A stretch of 64,000 nt of DNA from JAMHWF01 sp035911095 (GTDB lineage: Bacteria > Pseudomonadota > Gammaproteobacteria > Burkholderiales > Burkholderiaceae_C): NCBI GenBank assembly GCA_035911095.1, contig JAMHWF010000114.1, positions 16,727 to 80,726 on the forward strand. The letters run 5' to 3'. Below the pieces are notes generated by a model. It worked only from the letters and a program-made list of their open reading frames with translations. It searched no databases and was not told where the DNA came from. Shown here piece after piece: positions 40,741 through 49,055 of the stretch. Numbering within the stretch: position 1 is the first letter of the stretch; each line of letters starts with the position of its first letter. The position numbers were made by a program, and so were the translations under genes.

Positions 40741-42366
40741 TCAAGGCGGCGGCTGGCGCGGCTCGCCGTCGGGACCGGCCCCGTAGAGCTCGATCGCGAG
40801 CTGGCGCCGCTGGCCCTCGATGTCGCGCAGGCGCGCCTCGATCACCGAGGCCTCGATGAAGTCGGTGCCCGCCGGCTGCTCGCGCGCCAGGCGCCGGCCC
40901 GCGCGCAGCCGGTCGACGGCGCCGGTGAGGTCGCCCTGCGCATAGTGCGACTCGGCCTGGGCGCGCAGCGAGCGCACCGGCTGGCCGAGGCGGTCGTCGA
41001 GCTGCGCCAGCGTGCCCCACGCGCCGGCGTCCTTCGGGCGCAGCGCGACCAGGGTCTGCAGCTCGCCGGCGCTGGCGCGCAGGCGGGCCCCGTCGGGCGG
41101 TGTGCCGACCATCGCGAGCTGCGCGCGCAGCATCGTCAACGGCCGGCTCCGGTCGGTGGCGTAGGCGTCGAGGATCTCGCCCGCGACCGCCGCATCGCCG
41201 CGCTCGATCGCCAGCTGCGCCTGCAGCAGGCGCACCGCGCGCTCGGCCCGCTCGTCGCTGCGCGGGCTGCCGCGCACGAGGCCAAGCGCCGTCTCGGCAG
41301 CGGCGGCGGCACGCGGGCGGTCGCGCAGCTGGTTCGAGGCCAGCGCGCTCGCGACCAGCGCCGTCACGCGCTCGGGCACCGCCGCCGCGCTCATGCCCGC
41401 GTCGCCCGGGCGGTCGAGCGCCTGCAGGCGCTGCAGGGCCTCGCTGCGCGGGTCCATCAGCGCGCGGGCGCGGCCCTGCATCACCGCGTGCTCGAGCCGG
41501 CTCGCGGGCGGCGGCATGATCGGCGCCGCGCCCATGCGCGAGCGCGCCTCGCCGATGCGGTCGACGGTCAGCGGGTGGGTGCGCAGGTAGGGGAAGGCGT
41601 TGCTGTCGTTGAGGCGGAACGCGCCGTCCATCTTCTCGAACATCGCGGCCATGCCGCCCGGCGCGAAGCCGGCCTGGGTCATCACCGCGAAGCCGACCCG
41701 GTCGGCCTCGCGCTCCATGTCGCGCGAGAAGTTGAGCTGGCCCTGGATCGCCACCGCCTGGCCGCCGGAGACGATCGCGCCGACCGCGTCGCCGCTGCTG
41801 TTGCTGCGGCTGGCGGCGAGCACGCCGAGGATCATCGCCGCCAGGCCGATCAGCGTCTGGCGCTGGCTGTTGGCGATGCTGCGCGCGATGTGACGCTGCG
41901 TGACGTGCGAGAGCTCGTGCGCGAGCACCGAGGCCAGCTCGTCGCGCGTGTCGGTGAGCGAGATCAGCCCCAGGTGCACGCCGACGTAGCCGCCCGGCAG
42001 CGCGAAGGCGTTGACGCTGCGGTCGCGCACGAGGAAGACCTCCCACGCGAAGCGGTCGCGCGCCTCGGGGCTGACGTCGCCGCGCTTCTCGGCCGCCTCG
42101 ACCAGCGGCTGCCACAGGCCCTGCACATAGGCGTCGAGCTGCGGGTCTTCGATGTAGGCGGGGTCGCGCCAGACGTCGCGCATGATCTGGTCGCCCAGGC
42201 GGCGCTCGCTGCCGACGCCGAAGTCCTCGGACGCCGCATCGCCGAGCGCCGGCAGGTTGACCTGGGCCGGCACGGCCGCGGGCCAGGCGAGCGCGACGGC
42301 GAGGACGGCCGCGAGCGCGCGCCGCCGCCGCTCGGCGCGATGGGCGCGGCCCGCGACACCGGTCAT
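40741..42366 (-). CDS. BepA-like M48 metalloprotease with TPR-like C terminus
   Basis: The 541-residue protein has an N-terminal signal segment (LAAVLAVALAWPAAVPAQ) and zinc-site HELSHVTQRH, with downstream EREADRVGFAVM giving the third ligand. The C-terminal half is helical and TPR-like. This is the BepA/YfgC layout: a periplasmic protease-chaperone that edits outer-membrane proteins such as LptD. The start ATG (42366) follows a longer in-frame stretch without domain character. It is divergent from moaC with 259 bases between starts. Confidence 0.88.
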   Translation of the reverse strand: MTGVAGRAHRAERRRRALAAVLAVALAWPAAVPAQVNLPALGDAASEDFGVGSERRLGDQIMRDVWRDPAYIEDPQLDAYVQGLWQPLVEAAEKRGDVSPEARDRFAWEVFLVRDRSVNAFALPGGYVGVHLGLISLTDTRDELASVLAHELSHVTQRHIARSIANSQRQTLIGLAAMILGVLAASRSNSSGDAVGAIVSGGQAVAIQGQLNFSRDMEREADRVGFAVMTQAGFAPGGMAAMFEKMDGAFRLNDSNAFPYLRTHPLTVDRIGEARSRMGAAPIMPPPASRLEHAVMQGRARALMDPRSEALQRLQALDRPGDAGMSAAAVPERVTALVASALASNQLRDRPRAAAAAETALGLVRGSPRSDERAERAVRLLQAQLAIERGDAAVAGEILDAYATDRSRPLTMLRAQLAMVGTPPDGARLRASAGELQTLVALRPKDAGAWGTLAQLDDRLGQPVRSLRAQAESHYAQGDLTGAVDRLRAGRRLAREQPAGTDFIEASVIEARLRDIEGQRRQLAIELYGAGPDGEPRQPPP

Positions 42367-42625
42367 TCGCTTCGGCTCGGGGGACGTGTCGCGAAGGCGG
42401 AAGGTGGCCCGCGTGACGGCGCGGCGGAAGAAGGAAGCGGTCAAGGCAGCGGGGCTCCGGGTGGGCCTGCGGTCAGGCACTGTACGACGCTGGCCGCGCC
42501 TGCATCGCGTCCGCGGTCATCGGCCGGCCCGGCGCCGCGCGTGAACGCTCGGCTGGTCATCAGGGCATGGCCGCCAGAGCGCTGACCTATCATGGCCCGC
42601 CCACGTTGCTGCCTCGTTTCCACCC

Positions 42626-43144
42626 ATGTCGACCGACGGCCCCGACCCCGCTGCGCCCGCCTCGCCGCTGACCCATTTCGACGCCCAGGGCCGCGCGCAG
42701 ATGGTCGATGTCGGCGGCAAGGCCGAGACGCATCGCATCGCGCGCGCGGCCGGCAGCATCCGCATGCAGCCGGCCACGCTGGCGCTGATCGCTGCCGGCA
42801 CGGTGAAGAAGGGCGACGTGATCGGCATCGCGCGCATCGCGGCGATCCAGGCGGCGAAACGCACTGCCGAACTGATCCCGCTGTGCCACCCGCTGCCGAT
42901 CACGCGCGTGGCGGTCGACTTCACGCTCGATGCGGCGGCGAGCCGCGTCGACTGCGTCGCCCAGGTCGAGAGCTTCGGCCGCACCGGGGTCGAGATGGAG
43001 GCACTGACGGCGGTGCAGGTCGGCCTGCTCACCGTCTACGACATGTGCAAGGCGGCCGACCGGGGGATGGTGATCGACGGGGTGCGCGTGCTCGAGAAGC
43101 AGGGTGGCAAGTCCGGCCGCTGGGTGGCGGACGGCGGGGCCTGA
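42626..43144 (+). CDS. moaC: Cyclic pyranopterin monophosphate synthase MoaC
   Basis: The 172-residue protein has the MoaC core: FDAQGRAQMVDVGGKAETHRIA, AAKRTAELIPLCHPLPIT, GRTGVEMEALTAVQVGLLTVYDMCKAADRGM and EKQGGKSG. It makes cyclic pyranopterin monophosphate with MoaA in molybdenum cofactor synthesis. The catalytic Lys and Asp/His positions are present. It is convergent with the oligosaccharyltransferase gene (three bases between stops). No other mo- genes are in the window. Confidence 0.96.
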   Translation: MSTDGPDPAAPASPLTHFDAQGRAQMVDVGGKAETHRIARAAGSIRMQPATLALIAAGTVKKGDVIGIARIAAIQAAKRTAELIPLCHPLPITRVAVDFTLDAAASRVDCVAQVESFGRTGVEMEALTAVQVGLLTVYDMCKAADRGMVIDGVRVLEKQGGKSGRWVADGGA

Positions 43145-43147
43145 CCG

Positions 43148-45049
43148 TCAGGGAAAGTCGCGCTCGTCCATCGGCCGCGCGGGCGGCGTGCACTGGAAGG
43201 GCCGCGACCTCGCCGCGGCGCCCTTCGTGGCGTCGCAGGCGGCGAAGAACTCGGCCGATTGCGGGTTGCCAAACTCGCGCAGGCGCGCGGCGAGGTGGCG
43301 CGCGCGCTCGGTGTCGCCGCGCTCGGCCAGCGCGCGTGCCCAGGCCATCATCAGCCGCGTGTCGAGCAGGTAGAAGGACGCACTGGCGAAGTCCTCGATG
43401 AACTCGCCGGGATGCTCGGCCGTCGTCGCCGAGGCATAGGCGGCGTGGTGGGCGAAGAAGACGCTGCGCCGGCCTTCTTCGATACGCTGTGCCAGCGGCG
43501 GCGCGTCGGCCGCGGGCGCGAAGATCGCGACCACGCGCTGGTAGTCCGCCAGCAGCCACACGCCGCCTGCGATCACGCCCGCGCCGGCGAGGGACAGCGC
43601 CCAGGCGCCGAAGGGCAGCGTCGCGGCGGCCTGGCGCGTCGGCGGCACGACGCGCAGGCCGGCGTGGCGTGACGCGTTCGCGGCGGCGCTGGCGAGCGTC
43701 CAGCCGAAGACCCACACCGTCGGCAGCAGGAAGTGCGCGTACCACAGCGGGTACTCGAGCTGGCTGTGCAGCGTCATCAGCAGCACCATCACGAACGCCG
43801 CGCGCCGCGCATGGCCTTCGACGACGTCCTCGCCGACGCGCCGCAGCGAGCCCCGCCAGGCGTGCCACAGTGCCCACAGGAGCAGCGCGCACAGCGCCAG
43901 CCCGAGCGGCCAGCCGAGCTCGACGATGAGCTGCAGCGGCAGGTTGTGCGTGTGGTCGAAGAAGGCGGTCGGGCGGTCGGGGAACGGCGTCAGCGACCAC
44001 ACGAAATTGAAGCGGCCGAAGCCGACCCCGGCCCAGGGATGGCTCTCGATCAGGGCCAGCGTGTTCGACCAGATCGCGAAGCGCGAGCTCGACAGGTCGC
44101 CCTCGGCCGTGAGCCGTCCCTCGGCGCCGAACACATGCCCACCCGCATGCGCCCAGGCCGCGAGCCCGAACCAGACCGCCGCGTAGAGCAGCGGCATGGC
44201 GACCAGCACCAGGCGCGAAGGCCAGGCCGCGCGCCGCTCGAGCAGGCCCCAGAGCGCGAGCAGGCCGACCCCGACGACGCCGGTACGCGAGGCGGTCATC
44301 ACCACGCCCGCGACGAGCAGCGCGAGGCAGGCCCAGCCGACCAGACGCGGCAGCGTGCGGGCCTCGACCAGCCACCAGGCGGCGACCGCCGACCACAGCA
44401 GCAGCGTGCTCAGGTGGTTCGGCTGGCGCAGGTTGCCGACCGCGCGGCCGGCCAGGCCGGTGCGCGCGATCCAGTCACCGTCCGCCCACTGGGGCGCGAA
44501 GAACTGGACGCCGGCGACGACCAGGCTCAGCAGGCCGGCGACCAGCCAGGCGATGCAGAAGGCCTGGAAGGCGTCGAGCGCGAGGCTGGAAGCGCCGTGC
44601 GCACGCCCGGTCCGCTCCGTGTCTGAAACGCCCGGCGCCGCGCTGGCGCCGGCCGCAAGGCCACTCGTGTAGGCGACGAGCGCCGCGGCGAGCACGCCGG
44701 CCGCCGACCAGGCCAGGCTCCAGGGCAGGCCCAGGCGCATCGCGGCGTGGAACGCCGTGACGAGGGTGACGCCGAGCACTGCGGGGATCGCCCAGCGCAC
44801 GCGCGTCGACGGCGCGGTGGCGGCACCGTCGGGCCGCGGCGCGGCCGGAACGGCCGTCGCCGCGCCCCCTTGCCGCGACGCCCACCAGCCGACGACGATC
44901 GCGACCAGCCCCCAGCCGAGGATCGCCAGCGCCTGGTTCAGCAGCGTCGCCGACGGCGGCACGTTCCACGCGAGCAGCGTGGGCGGGACGATGGCGAGCG
45001 TGAAGGCGAGCGTGAGGCCGGGATGGCCGCGGGAGCGTGGGGCGCTCAG
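43148..45049 (-). CDS. PglL/PilO-type O-oligosaccharyltransferase (Wzy family), probable CTG start
   Basis: The 633-residue form has about 12 hydrophobic segments and the periplasmic His loop FFDHTHNLPLQLIVELGWP. Other features are TASRTGVVG, GNLRQPNHLSTLL and a C-terminal periplasmic domain. PglL/PilO enzymes attach lipid-linked glycans to pilin serines. The gene sits next to pilins and tfpZ. The first usable GTG (44962) would remove the first helix, LTLAFTLAIVPPTLLAW. In-frame CTG at 45049 is preceded by GAGGA four bases upstream and restores it, so I place the start there. If a sequencing error is present, the start differs. Confidence 0.82.
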   Translation of the reverse strand: MSAPRSRGHPGLTLAFTLAIVPPTLLAWNVPPSATLLNQALAILGWGLVAIVVGWWASRQGGAATAVPAAPRPDGAATAPSTRVRWAIPAVLGVTLVTAFHAAMRLGLPWSLAWSAAGVLAAALVAYTSGLAAGASAAPGVSDTERTGRAHGASSLALDAFQAFCIAWLVAGLLSLVVAGVQFFAPQWADGDWIARTGLAGRAVGNLRQPNHLSTLLLWSAVAAWWLVEARTLPRLVGWACLALLVAGVVMTASRTGVVGVGLLALWGLLERRAAWPSRLVLVAMPLLYAAVWFGLAAWAHAGGHVFGAEGRLTAEGDLSSSRFAIWSNTLALIESHPWAGVGFGRFNFVWSLTPFPDRPTAFFDHTHNLPLQLIVELGWPLGLALCALLLWALWHAWRGSLRRVGEDVVEGHARRAAFVMVLLMTLHSQLEYPLWYAHFLLPTVWVFGWTLASAAANASRHAGLRVVPPTRQAAATLPFGAWALSLAGAGVIAGGVWLLADYQRVVAIFAPAADAPPLAQRIEEGRRSVFFAHHAAYASATTAEHPGEFIEDFASASFYLLDTRLMMAWARALAERGDTERARHLAARLREFGNPQSAEFFAACDATKGAAARSRPFQCTPPARPMDERDFP

Positions 45050-45057
45050 GGGGTTCC

Positions 45058-45867
45058 TCAGAAGAAGCCGTCGAATGGCGCGAAGCCTGCCACATCACCC
45101 TCCGGCGTCATCAGGGCCACCCAATCCCCTCGGGCCATCACGGGCAGGAAGCGGGCGGTGGCGGGGTCGAGGCCGGCTTCGGCGATCGCTTGCGACAGCT
45201 CGGCCTTGCGGGTCGTCTGGTGGGCCAGCAGGGCGGAGAGCGGCCGCGAGCGTTCGAGTGCCCGCGGGCGCGAGCGGTCGTAGGGTTCCCAGAAACTGGG
45301 GCGCTGGCCGATGTCCCAGCCTTCGAGGCTGAGGAACAGGGCCTCGTTGCGTTCGGCGCCCTCGGCCGCCTGGCGCGCGCCGATCGTCCTGGGTCCGGTC
45401 AGCGAGAGCTGGCGAAAGCCCTCGCCCGCGGCCGGCAACTCGACCTTGCGCACGTCGTCGTCGGCGACGACCTTGAAGCGATCGACTTCGAACACCAGTG
45501 CGACCGGGCGCACCGCGTACGTCGTGTGCAGGCCGTACACGAGGGCCGAAAGCTGCAGCAGCGCAATGATCGCGAGATCACGACGCAGTTCGCGGCGCGG
45601 CTTCTTCAGGTTGAAGGCGACGAAGGTCAGCAGCGGGCCGAGCACGACGTCAACGCTGGTGACCAGCAGGAAGAGCTCTCGCCCCCCGGACATTTCGCGG
45701 TAGGCGCCGGGATACCAGAGGCCGAAGACGATCGCCGCGGCGAGCGCGGCGATTGATCCAGAAAGCAGCAGGTGGAGGCCCGAGGCCAACAGACGACGCT
45801 TCAGAACGAGGCCGTGTGACCTCTGGTCCGGAAACCCGTTCACGTCGCCGATGGCGCTCAGCGGCAT
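45058..45867 (-). CDS. Type IV pilin accessory protein (TfpZ/TfpX-like)
   Basis: The 269-residue protein has membrane segments near residues 30-50, 67-88 and 97-117, with SVDVVLGPLLTFVAFNLKKPRRELRRDLA and YAVRPVALVFEVDRFKVV. A soluble C-terminal part contains RPLSALL and PVMARGDWVALM. These match the TfpX/TfpZ group encoded beside pilin genes and thought to help pilin stability or modification. The start overlaps the upstream pilin stop by ten bases, and the stop lies just before the transferase start. The three genes are one translational unit. Confidence 0.85.
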   Translation of the reverse strand: MPLSAIGDVNGFPDQRSHGLVLKRRLLASGLHLLLSGSIAALAAAIVFGLWYPGAYREMSGGRELFLLVTSVDVVLGPLLTFVAFNLKKPRRELRRDLAIIALLQLSALVYGLHTTYAVRPVALVFEVDRFKVVADDDVRKVELPAAGEGFRQLSLTGPRTIGARQAAEGAERNEALFLSLEGWDIGQRPSFWEPYDRSRPRALERSRPLSALLAHQTTRKAELSQAIAEAGLDPATARFLPVMARGDWVALMTPEGDVAGFAPFDGFF

Positions 45868-46406
45868 TGCGCCGGTACCAGCCGGGGCAGCGCGGTGCCG
45901 AGTGCGGTGACCGTCATGCCCGACGACGCCGCAACCGTCGCGGTCGAGGAGGCGCAAGCCCAGTCGATGGCGCCAGGCGTTCCCGCTGCGAGCGCGGCCT
46001 GGAGTGGCGTCGCCGTACCGGCGGCGGTCGTACGCATGAATGGCGACAGGGTCAGCATGTTTTGACCAGGACCAACGCCTACCGAGGCGATATCCATCGT
46101 CACCGAGACGACTCCCGTATCCGGGTCGATCTGCACGCTGTCGACATACTTGCTGTTCGCACCCGAGCCGCCTGCCTGGAGGTTCCAGGTCTGTGCGGTG
46201 ATGTCGAGCCCAGCGGGGCTCGAGGAGCCGTCGGTGTTGACCGCGATCGCCGCGGAGCGGCCGAGCGCCAGCGCTTCGGTCACGCGAGCGCGCACGGTGT
46301 AGTCGGCGTAGGCGGGCAGCGCGACCGCCGCCAGTATCCCGATGATCGCGACCACGATCATCAACTCGATCAACGTGAACCCGCACTGCCTGCGGCCCAT
46401 AGCCAT
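45858..46406 (-). CDS. Type IV major-type pilin (second copy)
   Basis: The 182-residue prepilin has the peptidase site after Gly in RRQCGFTLIELMIVVAIIG; Phe +1 and Glu +5 are present. The hydrophobic helix and PAYADYTVRARVTEAL follow. The C terminus has an AIDWACAS ... PAQCR disulfide pair. It is about 60% similar by eye to the pilin at 46478-47020 and ends identically in PAQCR. A strong intrinsic terminator separates the two genes, so it depends on read-through or its own promoter. Start could also be ATG two codons later. Confidence 0.92.
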   Translation of the reverse strand: MAMGRRQCGFTLIELMIVVAIIGILAAVALPAYADYTVRARVTEALALGRSAAIAVNTDGSSSPAGLDITAQTWNLQAGGSGANSKYVDSVQIDPDTGVVSVTMDIASVGVGPGQNMLTLSPFMRTTAAGTATPLQAALAAGTPGAIDWACASSTATVAASSGMTVTALGTALPRLVPAQCR

Positions 46407-46424
46407 TCCAGTCTCAAGACGTTG

Positions 46425-46454
46425 GAAAAGAAAAGGGGGTGCAAGCGCACCCCC
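46425..46454 (-). terminator. Intrinsic terminator between the tandem pilins
   Basis: On the minus strand GGGGGTGC, loop GCTT, GCACCCCC (46435-46454) is followed by TTTTCTTTTCC (46424-46434). This is a strong Rho-independent terminator downstream of the first pilin gene. Confidence 0.92.
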
Positions 46455-46477
46455 TGGTCACGGCGCGGTCGCGACGA

Positions 46478-47020
46478 TCAGCGGCATTGGGCCGGAGCGA
46501 AACGGGCCAGCAGCGTGCCGACTGCGGCACCAGCCATGTTCTGCGCGGTCGCGGCAGCGCGGGTCTCAGTCGTGCAGGCCCAGTCGATTGAACCCGGCGT
46601 ACCGGCAGCCAGGGCGGCGGCGAGCGTAACGGACGTGTTGTCCGCGCCCGAACGCACATACGGCGACAGGATCAGCGTGTTCTGAGCAGCATTGAGACCG
46701 ACTGCAGTGTTGTCGTAAGTCACGGTGATGACGCCGGTGGCACGCGTAATCAGGACCGAGTTGACGAACTTGCTGTTGGCGCCAGTGCCGGCCGCTTGGG
46801 CATTCCAGGTGTCGGCCGCTTGGCCCAGATCAAGGACCGTCGCCGACCCTTCAGTTGCCACCATCTTCTTGGCGCTGTCAGCCAGGCCCAGACCTTCCGT
46901 CACACGTGCACGGACCGTGTAGTCCTGATACGCCGGCAGCGCTACCGCCGCCAGGATGCCGATGATCGCCACGACGATCATCAGTTCGATCAGCGTGAAA
47001 CCTTGTTGAACGCGCTTCAT
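46478..47020 (-). CDS. pilA: Type IV pilin (first copy)
   Basis: The 180-residue prepilin begins MKRVQQGFTLIELMIVVAII, with short leader, Gly -1, Phe +1 and Glu +5. The globular part has AVGLNAAQNTLILSPYVRSG and a disulfide loop IDWACTT ... PAQCR. It is the major structural pilin candidate: a sigma-54-type promoter lies 46 bases upstream of the start and GGAGAG nine bases before it. An intrinsic terminator follows, giving a likely monocistronic abundant transcript. Confidence 0.94.
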   Translation of the reverse strand: MKRVQQGFTLIELMIVVAIIGILAAVALPAYQDYTVRARVTEGLGLADSAKKMVATEGSATVLDLGQAADTWNAQAAGTGANSKFVNSVLITRATGVITVTYDNTAVGLNAAQNTLILSPYVRSGADNTSVTLAAALAAGTPGSIDWACTTETRAAATAQNMAGAAVGTLLARFAPAQCR

Positions 47021-47065
47021 TGAAAAACTCTCCTGAGGGGTTGGGGGTGGAAGCGAGGGATAAGT

Positions 47066-47081
47066 TGCGAGGCTCGTGCCA
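47066..47081 (-). promoter_or_regulatory. Sigma-54-type promoter of the first pilin gene
   Basis: On the minus strand TGGCACGAGCCTCGCA matches TGGCACG-N4-TTGCW at all fixed positions but one (T to C at the -12 element). The GG and GC pairs are correctly spaced. The transcript would start near 47055, leaving about 35 bases to the ATG. Pilin transcription from RpoN with PilSR is established in Pseudomonas. Confidence 0.8.
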
Positions 47082-47198
47082 TGCGGAATTGGCCGGTAAA
47101 CACCCTGCTGTTTGTGACTTCCGCACGTCCCGCCGACGCAATTGGTCACAGACGGCCGGGGCAAGGCGACGGGCCTTGGCCGGCAGTGACGCTTTTGG

Positions 47199-48011
47199 TC
47201 AGGGGCCGACCGACAGAATCTGGCCCGCCTCGAGCGCCGAGATGCGGTGCGGCAGGCCCAGCGCCTCCACCTGCGCCATCACCGCCGCCTGCTCGCCCGG
47301 CTTGATGTGCGTGATGTGCACCTGCACGCCGGCATCGAGCTCGGTCAGCTCAACGCCGAGCACCGTCGGGCAGAGGTGGCGGCTGACGCGGGCGAGCTGG
47401 CGCTCGGCGTCGCTGAAAGCGGTTTCGATCACCAGGTGCGCCACCTGCATCGTGCGCAGGCGGGCCCAGAGCGCCGGGTTGGGCCCGGTGTCGCCGGTGT
47501 AGACCCACCAGGCGCTGCCGCTGCCCGGCGTGGCGCCCGGGGCGTCCGCCTGCGCCTGCACCGCAAAGCCGACCGCCGGCACGGTGTGGCAGGCACTCAG
47601 CACCTCGAGCCGGCGGGTGCCGAGCGCGATCACCTCGCCCACCGCGAAGGGCTCGAAGGCGAGCACCGGGTGCTCGGCCGTCGGCAGGCGGGAGAAGTCG
47701 GGCCAGATCACACCGTTGAAGACGTGGCGGCGCAGCGCGTCGATCGTCTCGGGCAGCGCGTGCACGCGGATCGGCGGGCGCTGCTGCTCGGCACGGCGGC
47801 GCATCACGCTGTCCGCGAGCAGCGCCACTGACAGCACGTGGTCGAGGTGGGAGTGGCTGATGAAGATGTGGTCGACGCCGACCAGCTCGTCGAGGGTCAG
47901 GTCGCCCACGCCGCTGCCAGCGTCGACGAGCACGTCGTCGTCGAGCAGGAAGGCGGTGGTCTTGCTGCCGGCGGCAATGGCACCGGAGCAGCCGAGGACG
48001 CGGATCTTCAT
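47199..48011 (-). CDS. MBL-fold phosphodiesterase, 3',5'-cyclic-nucleotide class II-like
   Basis: The 270-residue protein begins MKIRVLGCSGAIAAGSKTTA and has the metal motif HSHLDHVLSVALLAD. It also has RVHALPETIDALRRHVFNGVIWPDFS, SACHTVPAVGF, YTGDTGPNPALW and a final HITHIKPGE. It resembles the group annotated as 3',5'-cyclic-nucleotide phosphodiesterase in Burkholderiales. The substrate, possibly cAMP, is unproven. It is encoded upstream of the pilin gene on the same strand, separated by the sigma-54 promoter. Cyclic AMP controls type IV pili in other bacteria, which gives the location possible meaning. Confidence 0.82.
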   Translation of the reverse strand: MKIRVLGCSGAIAAGSKTTAFLLDDDVLVDAGSGVGDLTLDELVGVDHIFISHSHLDHVLSVALLADSVMRRRAEQQRPPIRVHALPETIDALRRHVFNGVIWPDFSRLPTAEHPVLAFEPFAVGEVIALGTRRLEVLSACHTVPAVGFAVQAQADAPGATPGSGSAWWVYTGDTGPNPALWARLRTMQVAHLVIETAFSDAERQLARVSRHLCPTVLGVELTELDAGVQVHITHIKPGEQAAVMAQVEALGLPHRISALEAGQILSVGP

Positions 48012-48287
48012 CGTGGAACGGGGCGGCGGCGCGTCCGACGGGAGCGGCTGACGGGAAGAGGCTGTAGGCGAGACAGGGGTCCTGATGGTGCAGGCGGGTC
48101 CGGCGCCGCGCAAGGCGCCGAAGTCACGATTCGGCCCCCGCGCGGCCAAACCTGCCACAGCCGCCATCGCACCGACGGGCACGTCTGGCGGCCGGTGGGC
48201 GTTGCACCGGAACTGGGAAAGCAGCGCAGGTTCCCGGGGCTTCCCGGAAACGCCGAAGGCCGGATGTGGGGGAAACGGCGGCGCCGA

Positions 48288-48983
48288 TCAGGCCTGCAGG
48301 AACTGCATCTGCGTGCCGGCCAGCTCGATCACGTCACCGTTCTTCAGTTCGACGCCGTTGTCGTCGAGCAGCGGGCTGCCGTTGACGGTCGGGCGCATGC
48401 TGCCCTCGACGTGGGCAAAGATGTAACCCTTGACCGGCCGCTTCGTGATCGAGGCGACCTGCACACCCGGCTTGCCGACCGTGGTGACGACCTTGGTCAG
48501 CGCCACCTCGCGGCCGGCGGCGGCGCCGTTCAGCACCTTGATCGAGGCGGGCGCGAGGGCCGACGAGAACGAGCCGAAGTTGGAGGGCGAGGGACTCGCC
48601 GGCGCAGGGGCACCGTACGCGGGCGACGCCGCCGAGCCGAAGCCTGGCGGCACGGCGCCGGGCTTCAGGATCATCGTCTTCTCGTAGTCCTGGCCCTCGT
48701 CGATCAGGTACTTGATCTTGTACTTGCCGATCTCGACCGTGTCGTTGTGCGCCAGGAGCTGCTTCTTGACCGCCTTGCCGTTGATGTAGGTGCCGTTGGT
48801 GCTGTTGAGGTCTTCGATGAAGACGTCGGCCCCGACCATCTGGAGCACGGCGTGCTCGCCGCTGACGGCGAGGTTGTCGATCACGATGTCGTTGTACGGG
48901 CGGCGGCCGAGCGTGGTCTTGTCCTTCGTGACCTGCACTTCCTTGATCACGACTCCGTCCAACGAAACGACCAGCTTACCCAT
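48288..48983 (-). CDS. FHA-domain protein
   Basis: The 231-residue protein has an N-terminal FHA domain: KTTLGRRPYNDIVIDNLAVSGEHAVL, DLNSTNGTYINGKAV, with the conserved Gly-Arg, Ser-x-x-His and Asn-Gly. A Pro/Ala/Ser linker leads to a second FHA-like half (TVGKPGVQVASITKRPVKGYIFAHVEG, LKNGDVIELAGTQMQFL). FHA domains bind phosphothreonine. It is encoded next to a PP2C phosphatase and a Ser/Thr kinase, so it is a likely substrate or reader of that kinase. Confidence 0.93.
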   Translation of the reverse strand: MGKLVVSLDGVVIKEVQVTKDKTTLGRRPYNDIVIDNLAVSGEHAVLQMVGADVFIEDLNSTNGTYINGKAVKKQLLAHNDTVEIGKYKIKYLIDEGQDYEKTMILKPGAVPPGFGSAASPAYGAPAPASPSPSNFGSFSSALAPASIKVLNGAAAGREVALTKVVTTVGKPGVQVASITKRPVKGYIFAHVEGSMRPTVNGSPLLDDNGVELKNGDVIELAGTQMQFLQA

Positions 48984-49055
48984 GATGATGACCTCGTATC
49001 CCTTTGATCCGTCGCCCGGCGCGAAGCGAAGCCGGCGGCGATGTTGCTTGACCGA

